NCBI RefSeq assembly: GCF_963678425.1
Contig: NZ_OY782854.1
Location: 186,001 to 250,000 of the forward strand
Length of the DNA stretch: 64,000 nt
Direction: 5' to 3'
DNA from: an uncultured Bacteroides sp.
Lineage (GTDB): Bacteria > Bacteroidota > Bacteroidia > Bacteroidales > Bacteroidaceae
Position 1 is the first letter of the stretch. Each line of letters begins with the position of its first letter. Shown here one piece after another: positions 27,450 through 37,301 of this stretch. Under the pieces are notes generated by a model, which did no database searches, was not told where the DNA came from, and saw only the letters and a list, made by a program, of their open reading frames with translations. The position numbers were made by a program, and so were the translations under genes.

Positions 27450-28721
27450 CTATTTAACCAGAATCTTGAACTTCTTTAATTCAGTATTAATAATGTAGGT
27501 TCCTTTCATTAAACTGATTTGGGATGATCCTGTATTAAGAAAAGATTTATATACTAATTCTCCATTAATAGTGTAAATAGAAATATAAGTTGGCTTGTCT
27601 GTATTATATATTGAGATACCATTGATAGTACTATAAATATTAATAGTTCCTTTTGTAGAAGGTTCTATCGAATCTGTTTTAGTCGGATCATCTTGTCTAT
27701 CGAGTAATTGTATTAATTCATTGAAATTAATTTCAGACATCCAGATACGACTTGTTCTTACTTCCGCTCCCTCTTCAGAAACAGGATTCCATAAATAGAA
27801 TGTACCTTCATGTACTATTGCGCTTGGCTTATAGAAATATCTACGGCCTGTTATTTTACCAGATAAAAGAGGCGTCTTCCAAAATTTGAAATTTTCACCA
27901 TCGTTGCTTCTTCCTAACAAAATCTCAGTTCCACTTTCAGGTGTTACCACACAATAATATTTATTCTCATATTCAAACATATCAAAATGCCAGAAATCAA
28001 AGCCAGTTTTATATGATGGTAAAACATCTTTCGTCTTTGAGAACATATTGTGTGCCAGGTTATTATCGGCAATGTCCCAGATAGATAATCCCAAAGGCCT
28101 TCTGATTGGAGTAAATTCATGATGGCATCCATATAACTTAATTTTGCCATCAAAATTTACGACTATTGGACACATCTCGCTATCTACATCTCCCCTGACT
28201 TCTCCTGCAAATAACTTTTTAGTCCCAAATGTTGCTCCATCCAATGTGTATTTACCAAAAGTTGCACGATCATATCCGGAAGCAATGCACTCTGTTGTCC
28301 AGTTTTCTCTCCAAAAAACCCATAAGCCTTTACCATCATAATAAATACATGGATCTGAATTATAACCTATTTCTGGAGGGGTATCTGCTACAACTCCTAC
28401 AGCTGCCCATTGTAATGGAGGAAGGTCTCCGGTTCTTGAATCACCATAATATAATATTGGATTCTCAATAGTTGAATTAATATCGTAATATGGTGTTCCT
28501 ACCATCCACCATTTATGTCCGGCAAAACCTCCTGGTATATATCTTACACATGGATGAACTAAATCATTATGATACTTTTCTGGCTGCGGTGTAGGAGCTG
28601 ACAATTTTATACCTAACGCCATAGCATTAGGTTTTACCGCAATAATATTAGGTAAATCATTTTGCGCTTTAACAAAAATAGAGATTGTTGAAATTACTAA
28701 AATCAAAAAAACTTTTTTCAT
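27450..28721 (-). CDS. Secreted beta-propeller protein with C-terminal sorting-like tail
   Basis: The 423-residue protein has a signal peptide (cleavage near KAQ, residue 20). A region of about 330 residues rich in W/Y/G repeats resembles GH43/GH32-type five-bladed propellers: SDPCIYYDGKGLWVFWRENW and FYKPSAIVHEGTFYLWNP. The last 70 residues (NIYSTINGISIYNTDKPTYI and following) look like a Por secretion-type tail used by the Bacteroidetes type IX system. Catalytic residues could not be assigned. It has its own promoter and flanks on both sides. Function is unknown, perhaps carbohydrate binding or cleavage. Confidence 0.65.
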   Translation of the reverse strand: MKKVFLILVISTISIFVKAQNDLPNIIAVKPNAMALGIKLSAPTPQPEKYHNDLVHPCVRYIPGGFAGHKWWMVGTPYYDINSTIENPILYYGDSRTGDLPPLQWAAVGVVADTPPEIGYNSDPCIYYDGKGLWVFWRENWTTECIASGYDRATFGKYTLDGATFGTKKLFAGEVRGDVDSEMCPIVVNFDGKIKLYGCHHEFTPIRRPLGLSIWDIADNNLAHNMFSKTKDVLPSYKTGFDFWHFDMFEYENKYYCVVTPESGTEILLGRSNDGENFKFWKTPLLSGKITGRRYFYKPSAIVHEGTFYLWNPVSEEGAEVRTSRIWMSEINFNELIQLLDRQDDPTKTDSIEPSTKGTINIYSTINGISIYNTDKPTYISIYTINGELVYKSFLNTGSSQISLMKGTYIINTELKKFKILVK

Positions 28722-28797
28722 ATTTAATTATGACCTATAATTTATTATTGCACATCAAATTAGTAAAATAAAAATTGTATATGTAACTTTTTCGGAA

Positions 28798-28805
28798 CAA
28801 AGATA
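28798..28805 (-). promoter_or_regulatory. -7 box of the secreted propeller gene
   Basis: TATCTTTG on the minus strand matches TAnnTTTG exactly, 76 bases upstream of the start. The -33 element is unclear. Confidence 0.45.
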
Positions 28806-28991
28806 ATTAATAATAAAGTTAAACCAGTTAACAGTCATAGTATTTTTTATATATAGTATATTTTTTATATATATTATTTATCAAAATTATCAAATACTTG
28901 AAAATATACCCCAAGAGATTTAATTCTTTTGTAGTATCTGAAATAATGCTTAAATATTTAGCAAGATAATATATCCTGAATATTGATATGC

Positions 28992-28999
28992 TATCTTTG
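28992..28999 (+). promoter_or_regulatory. -7 box of the metallophosphoesterase gene
   Basis: TATCTTTG matches TAnnTTTG exactly, 144 bases before the start codon, in the otherwise AT-rich gap 28722-29143. No clear -33 was found. Confidence 0.4.
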
Positions 29000-29143
29000 C
29001 AGTGTCTTATTAAAAAGCTATGTATATTAGTATTATAGAGCTTCAAATGCCATTGATGATTTAAGGATGATATGGTAGTGATCTAAAAAAATTACTACTG
29101 TCGGGAAGTGTCCTGCTTAGTCTAAAATCTAAAAACAAATCAT

Positions 29144-30322
29144 ATGATTTCTAGAATGTTTTTACCTTTCGTATTACTATTATTTTTGCCTGATCTTTAC
29201 ATCTACAACGAGTTTGTCAAGGGAACAATAGAGAATCCTTTGTTGCTTTTCTGTTACGGGATTCCTTGTTTGTTTTTTATATCCTCTTTAGCCTTAATTT
29301 TCTTAGGCCGTATCCGACATTCTGATTTTATCAAAAACTTCATAATGTTATTCTTTTCTATTGTTGTACCAAAAGTGATTTTCACGCTCACATCTATAAT
29401 GGGGAAATTGCTTTGCCACTTTATTCCAAACGCTGATAAGGTAAGCAATATGGTGGGGCTGGTGCTTGGTGCCTTGGGATTTTTCCTAATCCTCTACGGT
29501 TTTTTAAAGGGATATAAACGTTATGTGGTGCGCGAAACGTCATTTGCTTCAAAAGATTTACCTGAAGCCTTCGACGGATATCGCATAGTTCAGTTCTCGG
29601 ATATGCATATCGGCACTCTGCGTAATGGTCTCAAGGATAATGTTCAGACTATAGTCGACCTGCTCAATAGTCAGCAGGGAGACATTATTGTTTTTACCGG
29701 CGACTTAGTAAATACATCCGTTAAGGAACTTGATGGATTTGAACCGACGCTCTCACAACTCAAAGCTAAGGACGGAGTTTATTCTGTTCTTGGCAACCAC
29801 GATTATGGAATTCATGGCCATTGGGAGACGATGGATGAACAGGCTGAAAATCTGCAAGCACTCAAGGAAAAAGAAGTCTCACTAGGGTGGCGTTTATTGC
29901 TCAATGAGAATGAAATGCTTTATCGAGGCGATAACTGCATTGCACTTGTAGGTGTAGAGAACGATGGCCGTCATCCTTACCCTGAATATGGCAATCTGCC
30001 CAAAGCTATGGAAGAACTATCTGATACGGCACATGACGGAAACAGATTGTTTAAAGTCTTATTGAGTCACGACCCTACACATTGGAAACGCAAAGTACTC
30101 CCTCAGACTGATATTCAGTTGATGTTGGCAGGTCACACTCACGGAATGCAATTTCGTCTCGGAAACTTTTCTCCAAGCAAATGGCTTTTCAATGAATGGG
30201 GAGGCTTTTATGAAGAGGATGGTCGCAGTCTGCATGTCAGTCTTGGGTTGGGTTCGGTAATGTCTCCCTTTCGCTTGGGGGCCTGGCCCGAAATAAATGT
30301 GATAACCTTGCACAAGGAATAA
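29144..30322 (+). CDS. Membrane metallophosphoesterase
   Basis: The 392-residue protein has four or five N-terminal membrane segments (to about residue 125). A calcineurin-like domain follows with all metal-binding motifs: FSDMHIG, FTGDLVN, LGNHDYG, LSHDP and AGHTHG. This matches the YkuE/YaeI group of membrane-linked phosphoesterases, some of which act on lipid intermediates. Substrate is not known. It is convergent with the plsC-like gene. Confidence 0.88.
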   Translation: MISRMFLPFVLLLFLPDLYIYNEFVKGTIENPLLLFCYGIPCLFFISSLALIFLGRIRHSDFIKNFIMLFFSIVVPKVIFTLTSIMGKLLCHFIPNADKVSNMVGLVLGALGFFLILYGFLKGYKRYVVRETSFASKDLPEAFDGYRIVQFSDMHIGTLRNGLKDNVQTIVDLLNSQQGDIIVFTGDLVNTSVKELDGFEPTLSQLKAKDGVYSVLGNHDYGIHGHWETMDEQAENLQALKEKEVSLGWRLLLNENEMLYRGDNCIALVGVENDGRHPYPEYGNLPKAMEELSDTAHDGNRLFKVLLSHDPTHWKRKVLPQTDIQLMLAGHTHGMQFRLGNFSPSKWLFNEWGGFYEEDGRSLHVSLGLGSVMSPFRLGAWPEINVITLHKE

Positions 30323-30433
30323 AAAATACAAAAATATCTCTATCGCCGGCTTAGTAAGAAAACTTAATAGCAAACTTACAAAAACGTTGTTAACTGCTAA
30401 GAGATAAAACAAAACCGGAAATAGATTCCAATA

Positions 30434-31168
30434 TTATGGTTTAATTTTGGAAACAACTGCTTGTTCGGTTTTCTCGAGCAACGTATCGAAGTCGTATTCG
30501 CTGACTTTTATAGGAGGGTGAACAGTGAATGTTAAGTGGTTACCCAATCCGAGAGGAAAAGAACCATATTGGAACATTTTCCAGGAGTTGTTAATTGTAA
30601 CAGGTACCACATAGGCACTTGGCGCATATTTACATAACATCTTCACACCATTGGGAGCAAATCTTTTTGGTTTTCCATTTTTTGAACGGGTACCTTCCGG
30701 GAAAATAACAGCAGAGCGACAATTCGCTTCAATATATTGGCCCAGCTTTTTCAGAGCGGGTAATGCTTGTTTCGGATTTTTCCGGTCTATCAATACCGAG
30801 CCACCGTGATTCAAATTATACGAAACACTTGGAATGCCTTTTCCCAGTTCAATTTTGCTAACAAATTTGGGGTGAAACTTTCGGAAAAACCATACGAATC
30901 CCATAATATCAAAAGTACTCTGGTGATTCGATACAAAAATCAACGGTTTATCTTCAGGAATGAGTTCCAGGTTTTCAACCTTAGAACTTGAAAAGGTAAA
31001 ACACAATGTCTTTAACAGGCAAAAGCCTAAATAATCTACACTTTTCTTATGTGCTTTGTATCCAAACCAGTTCAGGCAAACCCACTGAATGGGATGAAAC
31101 ACACAGATCACTAACAAAAAGAAAAAGTAAGTAAGTAATGATAAAGGGTACGATAATAGCTTTTTCAT
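30434..31168 (-). CDS. plsC: 1-acyl-sn-glycerol-3-phosphate acyltransferase (PlsC family)
   Basis: The 244-residue protein has an N-terminal membrane segment (about 5-30), the catalytic NHQSTFD motif near 81, and FPEGTRSKNG near 156. It transfers an acyl chain to lysophosphatidic acid in phospholipid synthesis (family knowledge). It is divergent from the aryl polyene cluster and may be housekeeping rather than part of it. Its last about 31 codons and its upstream region recur, with the gene body missing, at 55150-55340. Confidence 0.88.
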   Translation of the reverse strand: MKKLLSYPLSLLTYFFFLLVICVFHPIQWVCLNWFGYKAHKKSVDYLGFCLLKTLCFTFSSSKVENLELIPEDKPLIFVSNHQSTFDIMGFVWFFRKFHPKFVSKIELGKGIPSVSYNLNHGGSVLIDRKNPKQALPALKKLGQYIEANCRSAVIFPEGTRSKNGKPKRFAPNGVKMLCKYAPSAYVVPVTINNSWKMFQYGSFPLGLGNHLTFTVHPPIKVSEYDFDTLLEKTEQAVVSKIKP

Positions 31169-31407
31169 TTTCTGGAAATTTTCTGCAAAAATAAGATTTT
31201 AATTGATATTGTAGGCTATTTCATTACGTTAAATCCGTACACAGAATAATTTAAATTTGAGCTAAATGTCCTATTAAGCTAAAAAATAAAGTAGCTTGTG
31301 AATGTCATTGTATTGACATGAATTTATGTACTTATAATCAGAATGTTTAAAAATAGTTATTGCCTGAAAGATAACTTTATCAATAGTATTATAAATATTG
31401 TATGAAA

Positions 31408-31438
31408 GTTGAAATTTAAAATAATTTCTCTACTTTTG
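31408..31438 (+). promoter_or_regulatory. Promoter of the aryl polyene operon
   Basis: TACTTTTG (31431-31438) is an exact TAnnTTTG -7 box and GTTG (31408-31411) lies 19 bp upstream. The first gene starts 30 bases downstream. No other good promoter was seen before 54.7 kb. Confidence 0.65.
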
Positions 31439-31468
31439 TAAAATGATATATATTATGTAATAATTGAA

Positions 31469-33010
31469 ATGAAACAAGCAAAAGAAATAATCGATTTAGA
31501 TTTATTTTATACAATATTATTTAGAAATGAGGAAATAGTAATCCCCGATAAGTTAGTAGATAGAGTTCAAAAAAGTTTTGATTTTTTAAAGGAGTTTTCT
31601 TCAAATAAGATTATCTATGGAATAAATACGGGATTTGGCCCAATGGCCCAATATCGTATTGAAGATAAATCACTAATTGAGTTACAATATAATATTATCC
31701 GTAGTCACTCAACAGGAGCGGGGAAACCCCTTCCTGAACGTTATGTAAAGGCTGCGATGGTTGCTCGTCTTTATACTTTCCTGCAAGGAAAATCGGGTGT
31801 GCACCCGGAACTTATTCATTTACTTGTGGAATTTATTAATAAAGGCATCTACCCTTTTATTCCCGAACATGGTAGTGTGGGGGCAAGTGGTGATTTAGTA
31901 CAGTTAGCTCACCTCTCGTTAACTTTGATTGGCGAAGGAGAAGTGTTTTACAAAGGAGAAAAACGCAACACCAGTGATGTGATGAAAGAACTATCATTGA
32001 AGCCTTTCTCTATGCATATTCGTGAAGGATTATCTATTACCAATGGTACCTCAGTAATGACAGGTATTGGACTGGTAAATTTAGTTTATGCCAAAAAACT
32101 TCTTCATTGGTCGGTAGTAGCTTCGGTGATGATAAACGAGATTGCCTCTTCGTATGATGACTTTATGTCAAAAACTCTTAATGATACCAAACGTCACAAA
32201 GGGCAAAAGGAAATTGCCAGACTGATGAGAGAATGGGGGGATGGAAGTACTTGTGTGCGTAAAAGAGAAAACGAATTATATAACAAGAATCATGAAGAAA
32301 AAATCTTTCTTCACAAGGTTCAGCCTTACTACTCATTACGCTGTGTGCCACAAATTCTTGGTCCTGTTTATGATGAGTTAATGAATGCAGAAGAGGTGTT
32401 GATTAATGAAATCAATTCAGCTTGTGACAATCCTATTGTAGATCCGGAAACACAGAATGTCTACCACGGAGGTAACTTTCATGGCGACTATGTTTCTTTC
32501 GAAATGGATAAATTGAAGATAGCGATTACCAAACTGACTATGCTAAGTGAACGTCAGCTCAACTATCTTCTTCATGATAAAATCAATGGCATTCTTCCTC
32601 CATTTGTGAACTTGGGTGTGTTGGGATTGAACTATGGCTTGCAAGCTTCACAGTTTACTGCGACTTCTACCACTGCTGAATGTCAGACCTTGTCTAATCC
32701 AATGTATGTACATAGCATTCCGAATAATAATGATAATCAGGATATTGTGAGTATGGGTACCAACTCGGCTCTACTGGCAAAGACTGTCGTAGAGAACTCT
32801 TATCAAGTATTATCAATCTTATTTATGACTATTGCACAAGCGGTAGATTGTTTGAATATTCAGTCTGAACTATCAGAACGTACGGCTGCTATATACAATG
32901 AAATTCGTGAATTTTTTCCTGTATTCGTAAAGGATACTCCTAAGTACAAAGAGATTGAGCAAATGACAAACTATTTAAAAGAAAAGGAATTTAACGACGT
33001 TAAATTATGA
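31469..33010 (+). CDS. Aromatic amino acid ammonia-lyase, probably tyrosine ammonia-lyase
   Basis: The 513-residue protein is of the HAL/PAL family. The Ala139-Ser140-Gly141 triad in GSVGASGDLV forms the MIO cofactor, and Tyr50 lies in IIYGINTGFG. The active-site stretch IIRSHSTGAGKP and most of the chain closely resemble, as remembered, the Flavobacterium johnsoniae flexirubin tyrosine ammonia-lyase. It would deaminate tyrosine to 4-coumarate, the aryl starter. It is the first gene of the cluster and overlaps the ketoreductase gene at ATGA. Histidine ammonia-lyase is less likely, since no hut genes are near. Confidence 0.88.
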   Translation: MKQAKEIIDLDLFYTILFRNEEIVIPDKLVDRVQKSFDFLKEFSSNKIIYGINTGFGPMAQYRIEDKSLIELQYNIIRSHSTGAGKPLPERYVKAAMVARLYTFLQGKSGVHPELIHLLVEFINKGIYPFIPEHGSVGASGDLVQLAHLSLTLIGEGEVFYKGEKRNTSDVMKELSLKPFSMHIREGLSITNGTSVMTGIGLVNLVYAKKLLHWSVVASVMINEIASSYDDFMSKTLNDTKRHKGQKEIARLMREWGDGSTCVRKRENELYNKNHEEKIFLHKVQPYYSLRCVPQILGPVYDELMNAEEVLINEINSACDNPIVDPETQNVYHGGNFHGDYVSFEMDKLKIAITKLTMLSERQLNYLLHDKINGILPPFVNLGVLGLNYGLQASQFTATSTTAECQTLSNPMYVHSIPNNNDNQDIVSMGTNSALLAKTVVENSYQVLSILFMTIAQAVDCLNIQSELSERTAAIYNEIREFFPVFVKDTPKYKEIEQMTNYLKEKEFNDVKL

Positions 33011-33735
33011 AATATGCATTAGTCACAGGAGGTAGCCGGGGAATTGGTCGGGCTATCTGTCTTAAACTGGCTGAAATGGGTTATTTTATTCTGATAAATT
33101 ACCAAACAAACGAGGCTGAAGCGAACAATACATTGGTACTTGTACGTCAAATGGGTTCGGATGGCGAACTGATGAAGTTTGATGTAGCTAATGCAGAAGA
33201 GGTAAAGCAAGCTTTAGACCAGTGGTCGGTACAACATAAAGGTGAGCATGTTGAGGTGCTTATTAACAATGCAGGTATTCGCAAGGATAACCTGATGTTG
33301 TGGATGCCCGGGAATGATTGGAGCTCTGTTTTAAATATCGGGCTAAATGGTTTCTTTCATGTAACGCAGCAGCTGTTGAAGAATATGCTGGTGAGTAAGT
33401 ATGGCCGCATAGTTAATATTGTTTCTCTTTCAGGAATTAAAGGATTACCGGGTCAGGTAAACTACTCTGCCGCAAAAGGGGGAGTGATTGCCGCCACAAA
33501 AGCACTTGCTCAGGAGGTTGCAAAGAAGAACGTGACTGTCAATGCTGTTGCACCTGGATTTATCTGCACTGATATGACACAAGAACTTGATGAGGCCGAA
33601 TTGAAAAAACAGATTCCTGTAGGGCGTTTTGGAAAATCAGAAGAGGTAGCTGATTTAGTTGGATTTCTTGTATCCAAACAAGCATCTTATATCACGGGAG
33701 AAGTAATATCTATAAATGGAGGCTTGTACACCTAA
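33007..33735 (+). CDS. 3-oxoacyl-ACP reductase (FabG-like)
   Basis: The 242-residue short-chain dehydrogenase has NADP motif TGGSRGIG (7-14), NNAG (87-90) and the catalytic set Ser140, Tyr153, Lys157. It reduces the beta-keto group in each polyene elongation round (inferred from context; ApeQ role). The start overlaps the lyase stop by 4 bases. Confidence 0.9.
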   Translation: MKYALVTGGSRGIGRAICLKLAEMGYFILINYQTNEAEANNTLVLVRQMGSDGELMKFDVANAEEVKQALDQWSVQHKGEHVEVLINNAGIRKDNLMLWMPGNDWSSVLNIGLNGFFHVTQQLLKNMLVSKYGRIVNIVSLSGIKGLPGQVNYSAAKGGVIAATKALAQEVAKKNVTVNAVAPGFICTDMTQELDEAELKKQIPVGRFGKSEEVADLVGFLVSKQASYITGEVISINGGLYT

Positions 33736-33763
33736 AATAGTAAGAATAGATAGAATAGATAGA

Positions 33764-34987
33764 ATGAGAAGAGTTGTTATAACTGGAATGGGTATTTACT
33801 CATGTATAGGTAAAAATTTAGATGAAGTAAAAGAATCATTATATAATGGGAAGTCGGGTATAGGTTTTGATCCTGTAAGGAAAGAATTAGGCTATTTTTC
33901 AGGGATTACAGGCGTACTTGAACGTCCTGACTTGAAGAAGTTATTGGATAGACGACAACGTTTGTGCCTCCCCGAACAAGGTGAGTATGCTTTTATGGCT
34001 ACTTCGGAAGCCTTTACGAATGCTGGCATTGACAAAGCTTATTTGGAAGAACACGAAGTGGGTATCTTGTACGGCAATGATAGCAGTGCTGTTCCCGTAA
34101 TTAATGCAATAGATATAATCAGAGAGAAAAAGAATACTGCCCTTGTGGGTTCCGGTTCTATTTTTCAATCCATGAACTCTACTGTGACAATGAATTTGTC
34201 TGTTATCTTTAAGTTACGTGGTATCAGTTTTACCATTTCGGGCGCTTGTGCCAGTGGTTCGCATGCCATTGGTATGGGTTATTTTCTTATTCAATCCGGG
34301 CAACAAGACTGTATTTTATGCGGTGGCGCACAAGAGGTAAATCCATACTCTGTAGGTAGTTTTGACGGACTTAGTGCCTTCTCTACTCAGGAGGCAGAAC
34401 CACAAAAAGCTTCTAAGCCTTTCGATAAGAGACGTGATGGACTAATACCTAGTGGCGGTGGAGCAAGTCTGGTACTTGAAAGCTACGAATCGGCAATAAA
34501 GAGAGGCGCAACTATTTTGGCTGAGATAGTAGGATATGGCTTTTCTTCAAATGGCGATCACATCTCTGTTCCTAATGTGGATGGACCTGCAAGATCTCTT
34601 CGTATGGCAATAAAAAATGCCGGGATGAGTCTGGATGAGATTAAATATATCAATGCTCATGCAACCTCTACTCCTGTAGGAGATTTGAATGAGGCAAAAG
34701 CAATCGCAGAAGTTTTTAATGGACACAATCCATATGTGACATCGACAAAGTCCATGACTGGACATGAAATGTGGATGGCAGGTGCCAGCGAAACTATTTA
34801 TTCCATCTTAATGATGAATAATAATTTTATTGCTCCTAACATAAACTTTGAGGAGCCCGATGAGGCTTCTTGCTTACTAAATATACCAACTAAACGCATT
34901 GATATAGAATATGATAGCTTTTTGTCTAATTCTTTTGGATTTGGAGGTACAAATTCTACATTGATTGTGCGTAAGTTTAAGGGATAA
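33764..34987 (+). CDS. Beta-ketoacyl-ACP synthase
   Basis: Start ATG 33764 (MRRVVITGMG) is preferred over 33716, which would add 16 atypical residues and overlap fabG. The 407-residue KAS I/II-type protein has Cys162 in SGACASG, His299 in NAHATST and His334 in MTGHEMW. All three catalytic residues are present, so it should be an active condensing enzyme. It is one of three complete ketosynthases in the cluster. Confidence 0.9.
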   Translation: MRRVVITGMGIYSCIGKNLDEVKESLYNGKSGIGFDPVRKELGYFSGITGVLERPDLKKLLDRRQRLCLPEQGEYAFMATSEAFTNAGIDKAYLEEHEVGILYGNDSSAVPVINAIDIIREKKNTALVGSGSIFQSMNSTVTMNLSVIFKLRGISFTISGACASGSHAIGMGYFLIQSGQQDCILCGGAQEVNPYSVGSFDGLSAFSTQEAEPQKASKPFDKRRDGLIPSGGGASLVLESYESAIKRGATILAEIVGYGFSSNGDHISVPNVDGPARSLRMAIKNAGMSLDEIKYINAHATSTPVGDLNEAKAIAEVFNGHNPYVTSTKSMTGHEMWMAGASETIYSILMMNNNFIAPNINFEEPDEASCLLNIPTKRIDIEYDSFLSNSFGFGGTNSTLIVRKFKG

Positions 34988-35034
34988 CGGTTCTTAAAAA
35001 GATAAATTAGATAACAAATAAATTAGAAAAATAG

Positions 35035-35286
35035 ATGACTGACCAAGAAATTATAGAGAAGATTAGAGTAACTTTAGCTGAAGAATTTGAAGTAGATATT
35101 GATGTTATCCAATCAGAAGCACCTTTGATGCAGACTTTGGAATTAGATAGTTTGGACTTGGTTGATATGGTTGTACTGGTTGAACAGAACTTTGGTTTTA
35201 ATATGACAGGACAGGACTTTGTTGGAATAAAGACTTTCCAGGACTTTTATGATCTGGTAATAACTAGAATGCAGGAAGCTAAGTAA
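35035..35286 (+). CDS. Acyl carrier protein
   Basis: The 83-residue acidic helical protein carries phosphopantetheine Ser39 in LELDSLDLVDMV. It holds the growing chain for the cluster's type II system. The stop and the next gene's ATG share a base at 35286. Confidence 0.9.
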   Translation: MTDQEIIEKIRVTLAEEFEVDIDVIQSEAPLMQTLELDSLDLVDMVVLVEQNFGFNMTGQDFVGIKTFQDFYDLVITRMQEAK

Positions 35287-36179
35287 TGCCAACATGGAAT
35301 GGTAAAACAAGAGGGGGTGAATGGGGATACTTGTTCTTTATTTACATGATCAAGCATTTTGGCATAACCTCCTCATATATATTTTTACGAATAGTTATTC
35401 TCCATTTTATCCCTTTTGCTCCCAGAGCAACAGTGAGTATCTGGATATATGCCCGTAAAATTTTGAAATATAACATATTGCAGTCGGTAAAACTGCTGTT
35501 TTGTAATTATTATAGTTTGGGGCAGGTTTTGATTGACAAAGTTGCTATTGGAAATGGAATGGCGGGCAAATATCATTTCAGATTTGAAAGCTACCAGGAA
35601 TTTTTAGATGTACTGAATGGTGACCAAGGAGTGGTGATGATTGGAGCGCATGTGGGTAATTGGGAGATAGGTGCTCCTTTTTTCGATAAATATGGAAAGA
35701 AGATTAATATACTGATGTATGACTCTGAACATCAAAAGATAAAAGAGCTTTTGAAAAAGAAGAGTATTACTGCAGACTATAAGATAATTCCCGTAAACGA
35801 GGATGATTTAACGCATGTATTCAAAATGATGGATGCGTTGGATAAGAAAGAATATGTTTGTTTCCAGGGCGATAGATATGTGAATAAAGACAAGCTGTTG
35901 GCTTGTTGTTTTATGGGGAAAAAGGCATTCTTTCCTGCCGGACCGTTTATACTTGCATCGAGAATGAAGGTCCCTGTAGTGTTTTATTTTGCAACGAGAG
36001 AACCTGGGAAGACTTATCATTTCCATTTCACTTTGGTTGACAAGATTGTTCGGAGCAAGGATAAAAAGCCAGAGCAAGCGCTGTTAGAACAATATGTCTC
36101 GGCTCTTGAAGTGATATTGAAGCAATATCCCGAACAATGGTTTAATTATTATAGATTTTGGGACGAGCCAAAATCATAA
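35286..36179 (+). CDS. LpxL/HtrB-family acyltransferase
   Basis: The 297-residue protein has the lauroyl-acyltransferase motif GAHVGNWE (His122, Glu127) and GDRYVNKD further on. Related acyltransferases occur in aryl polyene clusters and are thought to attach the polyene or a fatty acid to a lipid anchor. A hydrophobic N-terminal part suggests membrane association. Confidence 0.82.
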   Translation: MPTWNGKTRGGEWGYLFFIYMIKHFGITSSYIFLRIVILHFIPFAPRATVSIWIYARKILKYNILQSVKLLFCNYYSLGQVLIDKVAIGNGMAGKYHFRFESYQEFLDVLNGDQGVVMIGAHVGNWEIGAPFFDKYGKKINILMYDSEHQKIKELLKKKSITADYKIIPVNEDDLTHVFKMMDALDKKEYVCFQGDRYVNKDKLLACCFMGKKAFFPAGPFILASRMKVPVVFYFATREPGKTYHFHFTLVDKIVRSKDKKPEQALLEQYVSALEVILKQYPEQWFNYYRFWDEPKS

Positions 36180-36215
36180 ATGAATAGTAGAATTTTGATT
36201 CAATAATGTAATGTT

Positions 36216-37301
36216 ATGAATATATTTCCAGCATTAGAAAAAAGATATACCAAAGAACAACTTTCGGCTCAGGATGCTCAGCGATTGGCTCAGGAAATTG
36301 CATTTGCTCCTGTTGTATTTCAGGTTTCTCGTTTGATGTTGAAATTTGGAATATTCCGTCTGTTGTCTGATGAACATAACGGATTGACCTTAACTGGAAT
36401 AGTTGAGAAGACAGGCTTGTCACGTTATGCCGCTCAGGTGTTAATGGAATCGTCATTAACCATTGGAACGGTATTAATTAGTGATGAACATTATAAGTTA
36501 GCTAAAGCGGGTTGGTTTTTGTTGAATGACCAAATAGCTCGTGTAAATATGGACTTTATTCAGGATGTTAACTATCTTGGATTGTTTCATCTTGAAGAAT
36601 CTCTTATTAATGGGAAGCCCGAAGGACTGAAAGTTTTCGGAGAGTGGCCTACTGTCTATGAAGGATTATCAAGCCTGCCTGAACAAGTTCAGAAGAGTTG
36701 GTTTGGTTTTGATCATTTCTATTCGGATGGTTCTTTTGAACAGGCTTTGAATATTGTTTTTGCTAACCATCCCAAGACATTATTAGACGTGGGAGGAAAT
36801 ACAGGACGCTGGGCTTTACAATGTGTTGGACACAACGAAACTGTAGAAGTAACGATTCTCGATTTGCCACAACAGTTAGGCTTAATGAAAGCACAGGTAG
36901 CCGGCAAGGTAGGAGCCGATCGTATTCATGGACATGGAGCCAATCTGTTAGATAAAGAGACCCCTTTTCCAAAAGGCTTTGATGCAATTTGGATGAGCCA
37001 GTTTCTGGATTGTTTCTCTGAAGAAGAAGTGATAAGCATCCTTTCCAGAGCAGCAGCTTCAATGGATGGTCATTCCCGACTTTATATAATGGAGACATTT
37101 TGGAACCGTCAGAAGTTTGAGACAGCTGCTTATTGCCTTGCACAGACAAGTCTCTATTTTACCGCATTAGCAAATGGCAACAGTAAAATGTATCATTCAG
37201 ATGATATGGCACGTTGCATAGCCGAAGCAAACCTGGAATTAGAGATCATTTACGATGGCGTAGGATTAGGGCATAGCATTATGCAATGCAAGTTAAAATG
37301 A
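36216..37301 (+). CDS. SAM-dependent O-methyltransferase
   Basis: The 361-residue protein has an N-terminal helical dimerisation-like domain (about 20-110) and a Rossmann SAM domain with TLLDVGGNTGRW near residue 188. This is the layout of small-molecule O-methyltransferases. It may methylate the aryl head group. It overlaps the next gene by 16 bases. Confidence 0.82.
   Translation: MNIFPALEKRYTKEQLSAQDAQRLAQEIAFAPVVFQVSRLMLKFGIFRLLSDEHNGLTLTGIVEKTGLSRYAAQVLMESSLTIGTVLISDEHYKLAKAGWFLLNDQIARVNMDFIQDVNYLGLFHLEESLINGKPEGLKVFGEWPTVYEGLSSLPEQVQKSWFGFDHFYSDGSFEQALNIVFANHPKTLLDVGGNTGRWALQCVGHNETVEVTILDLPQQLGLMKAQVAGKVGADRIHGHGANLLDKETPFPKGFDAIWMSQFLDCFSEEEVISILSRAAASMDGHSRLYIMETFWNRQKFETAAYCLAQTSLYFTALANGNSKMYHSDDMARCIAEANLELEIIYDGVGLGHSIMQCKLK

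Noticed and set aside
30434..31168. plsC as the first gene of the aryl polyene cluster
   Set aside because: It is on the opposite strand with its own control, and the cluster already encodes LpxL-like and PlsC-type acyltransferases.
31469..33010. Histidine ammonia-lyase of a histidine degradation pathway
   Set aside because: No hutU, hutI or related gene lies nearby, and the sequence and context match the flexirubin/aryl polyene lyase type.
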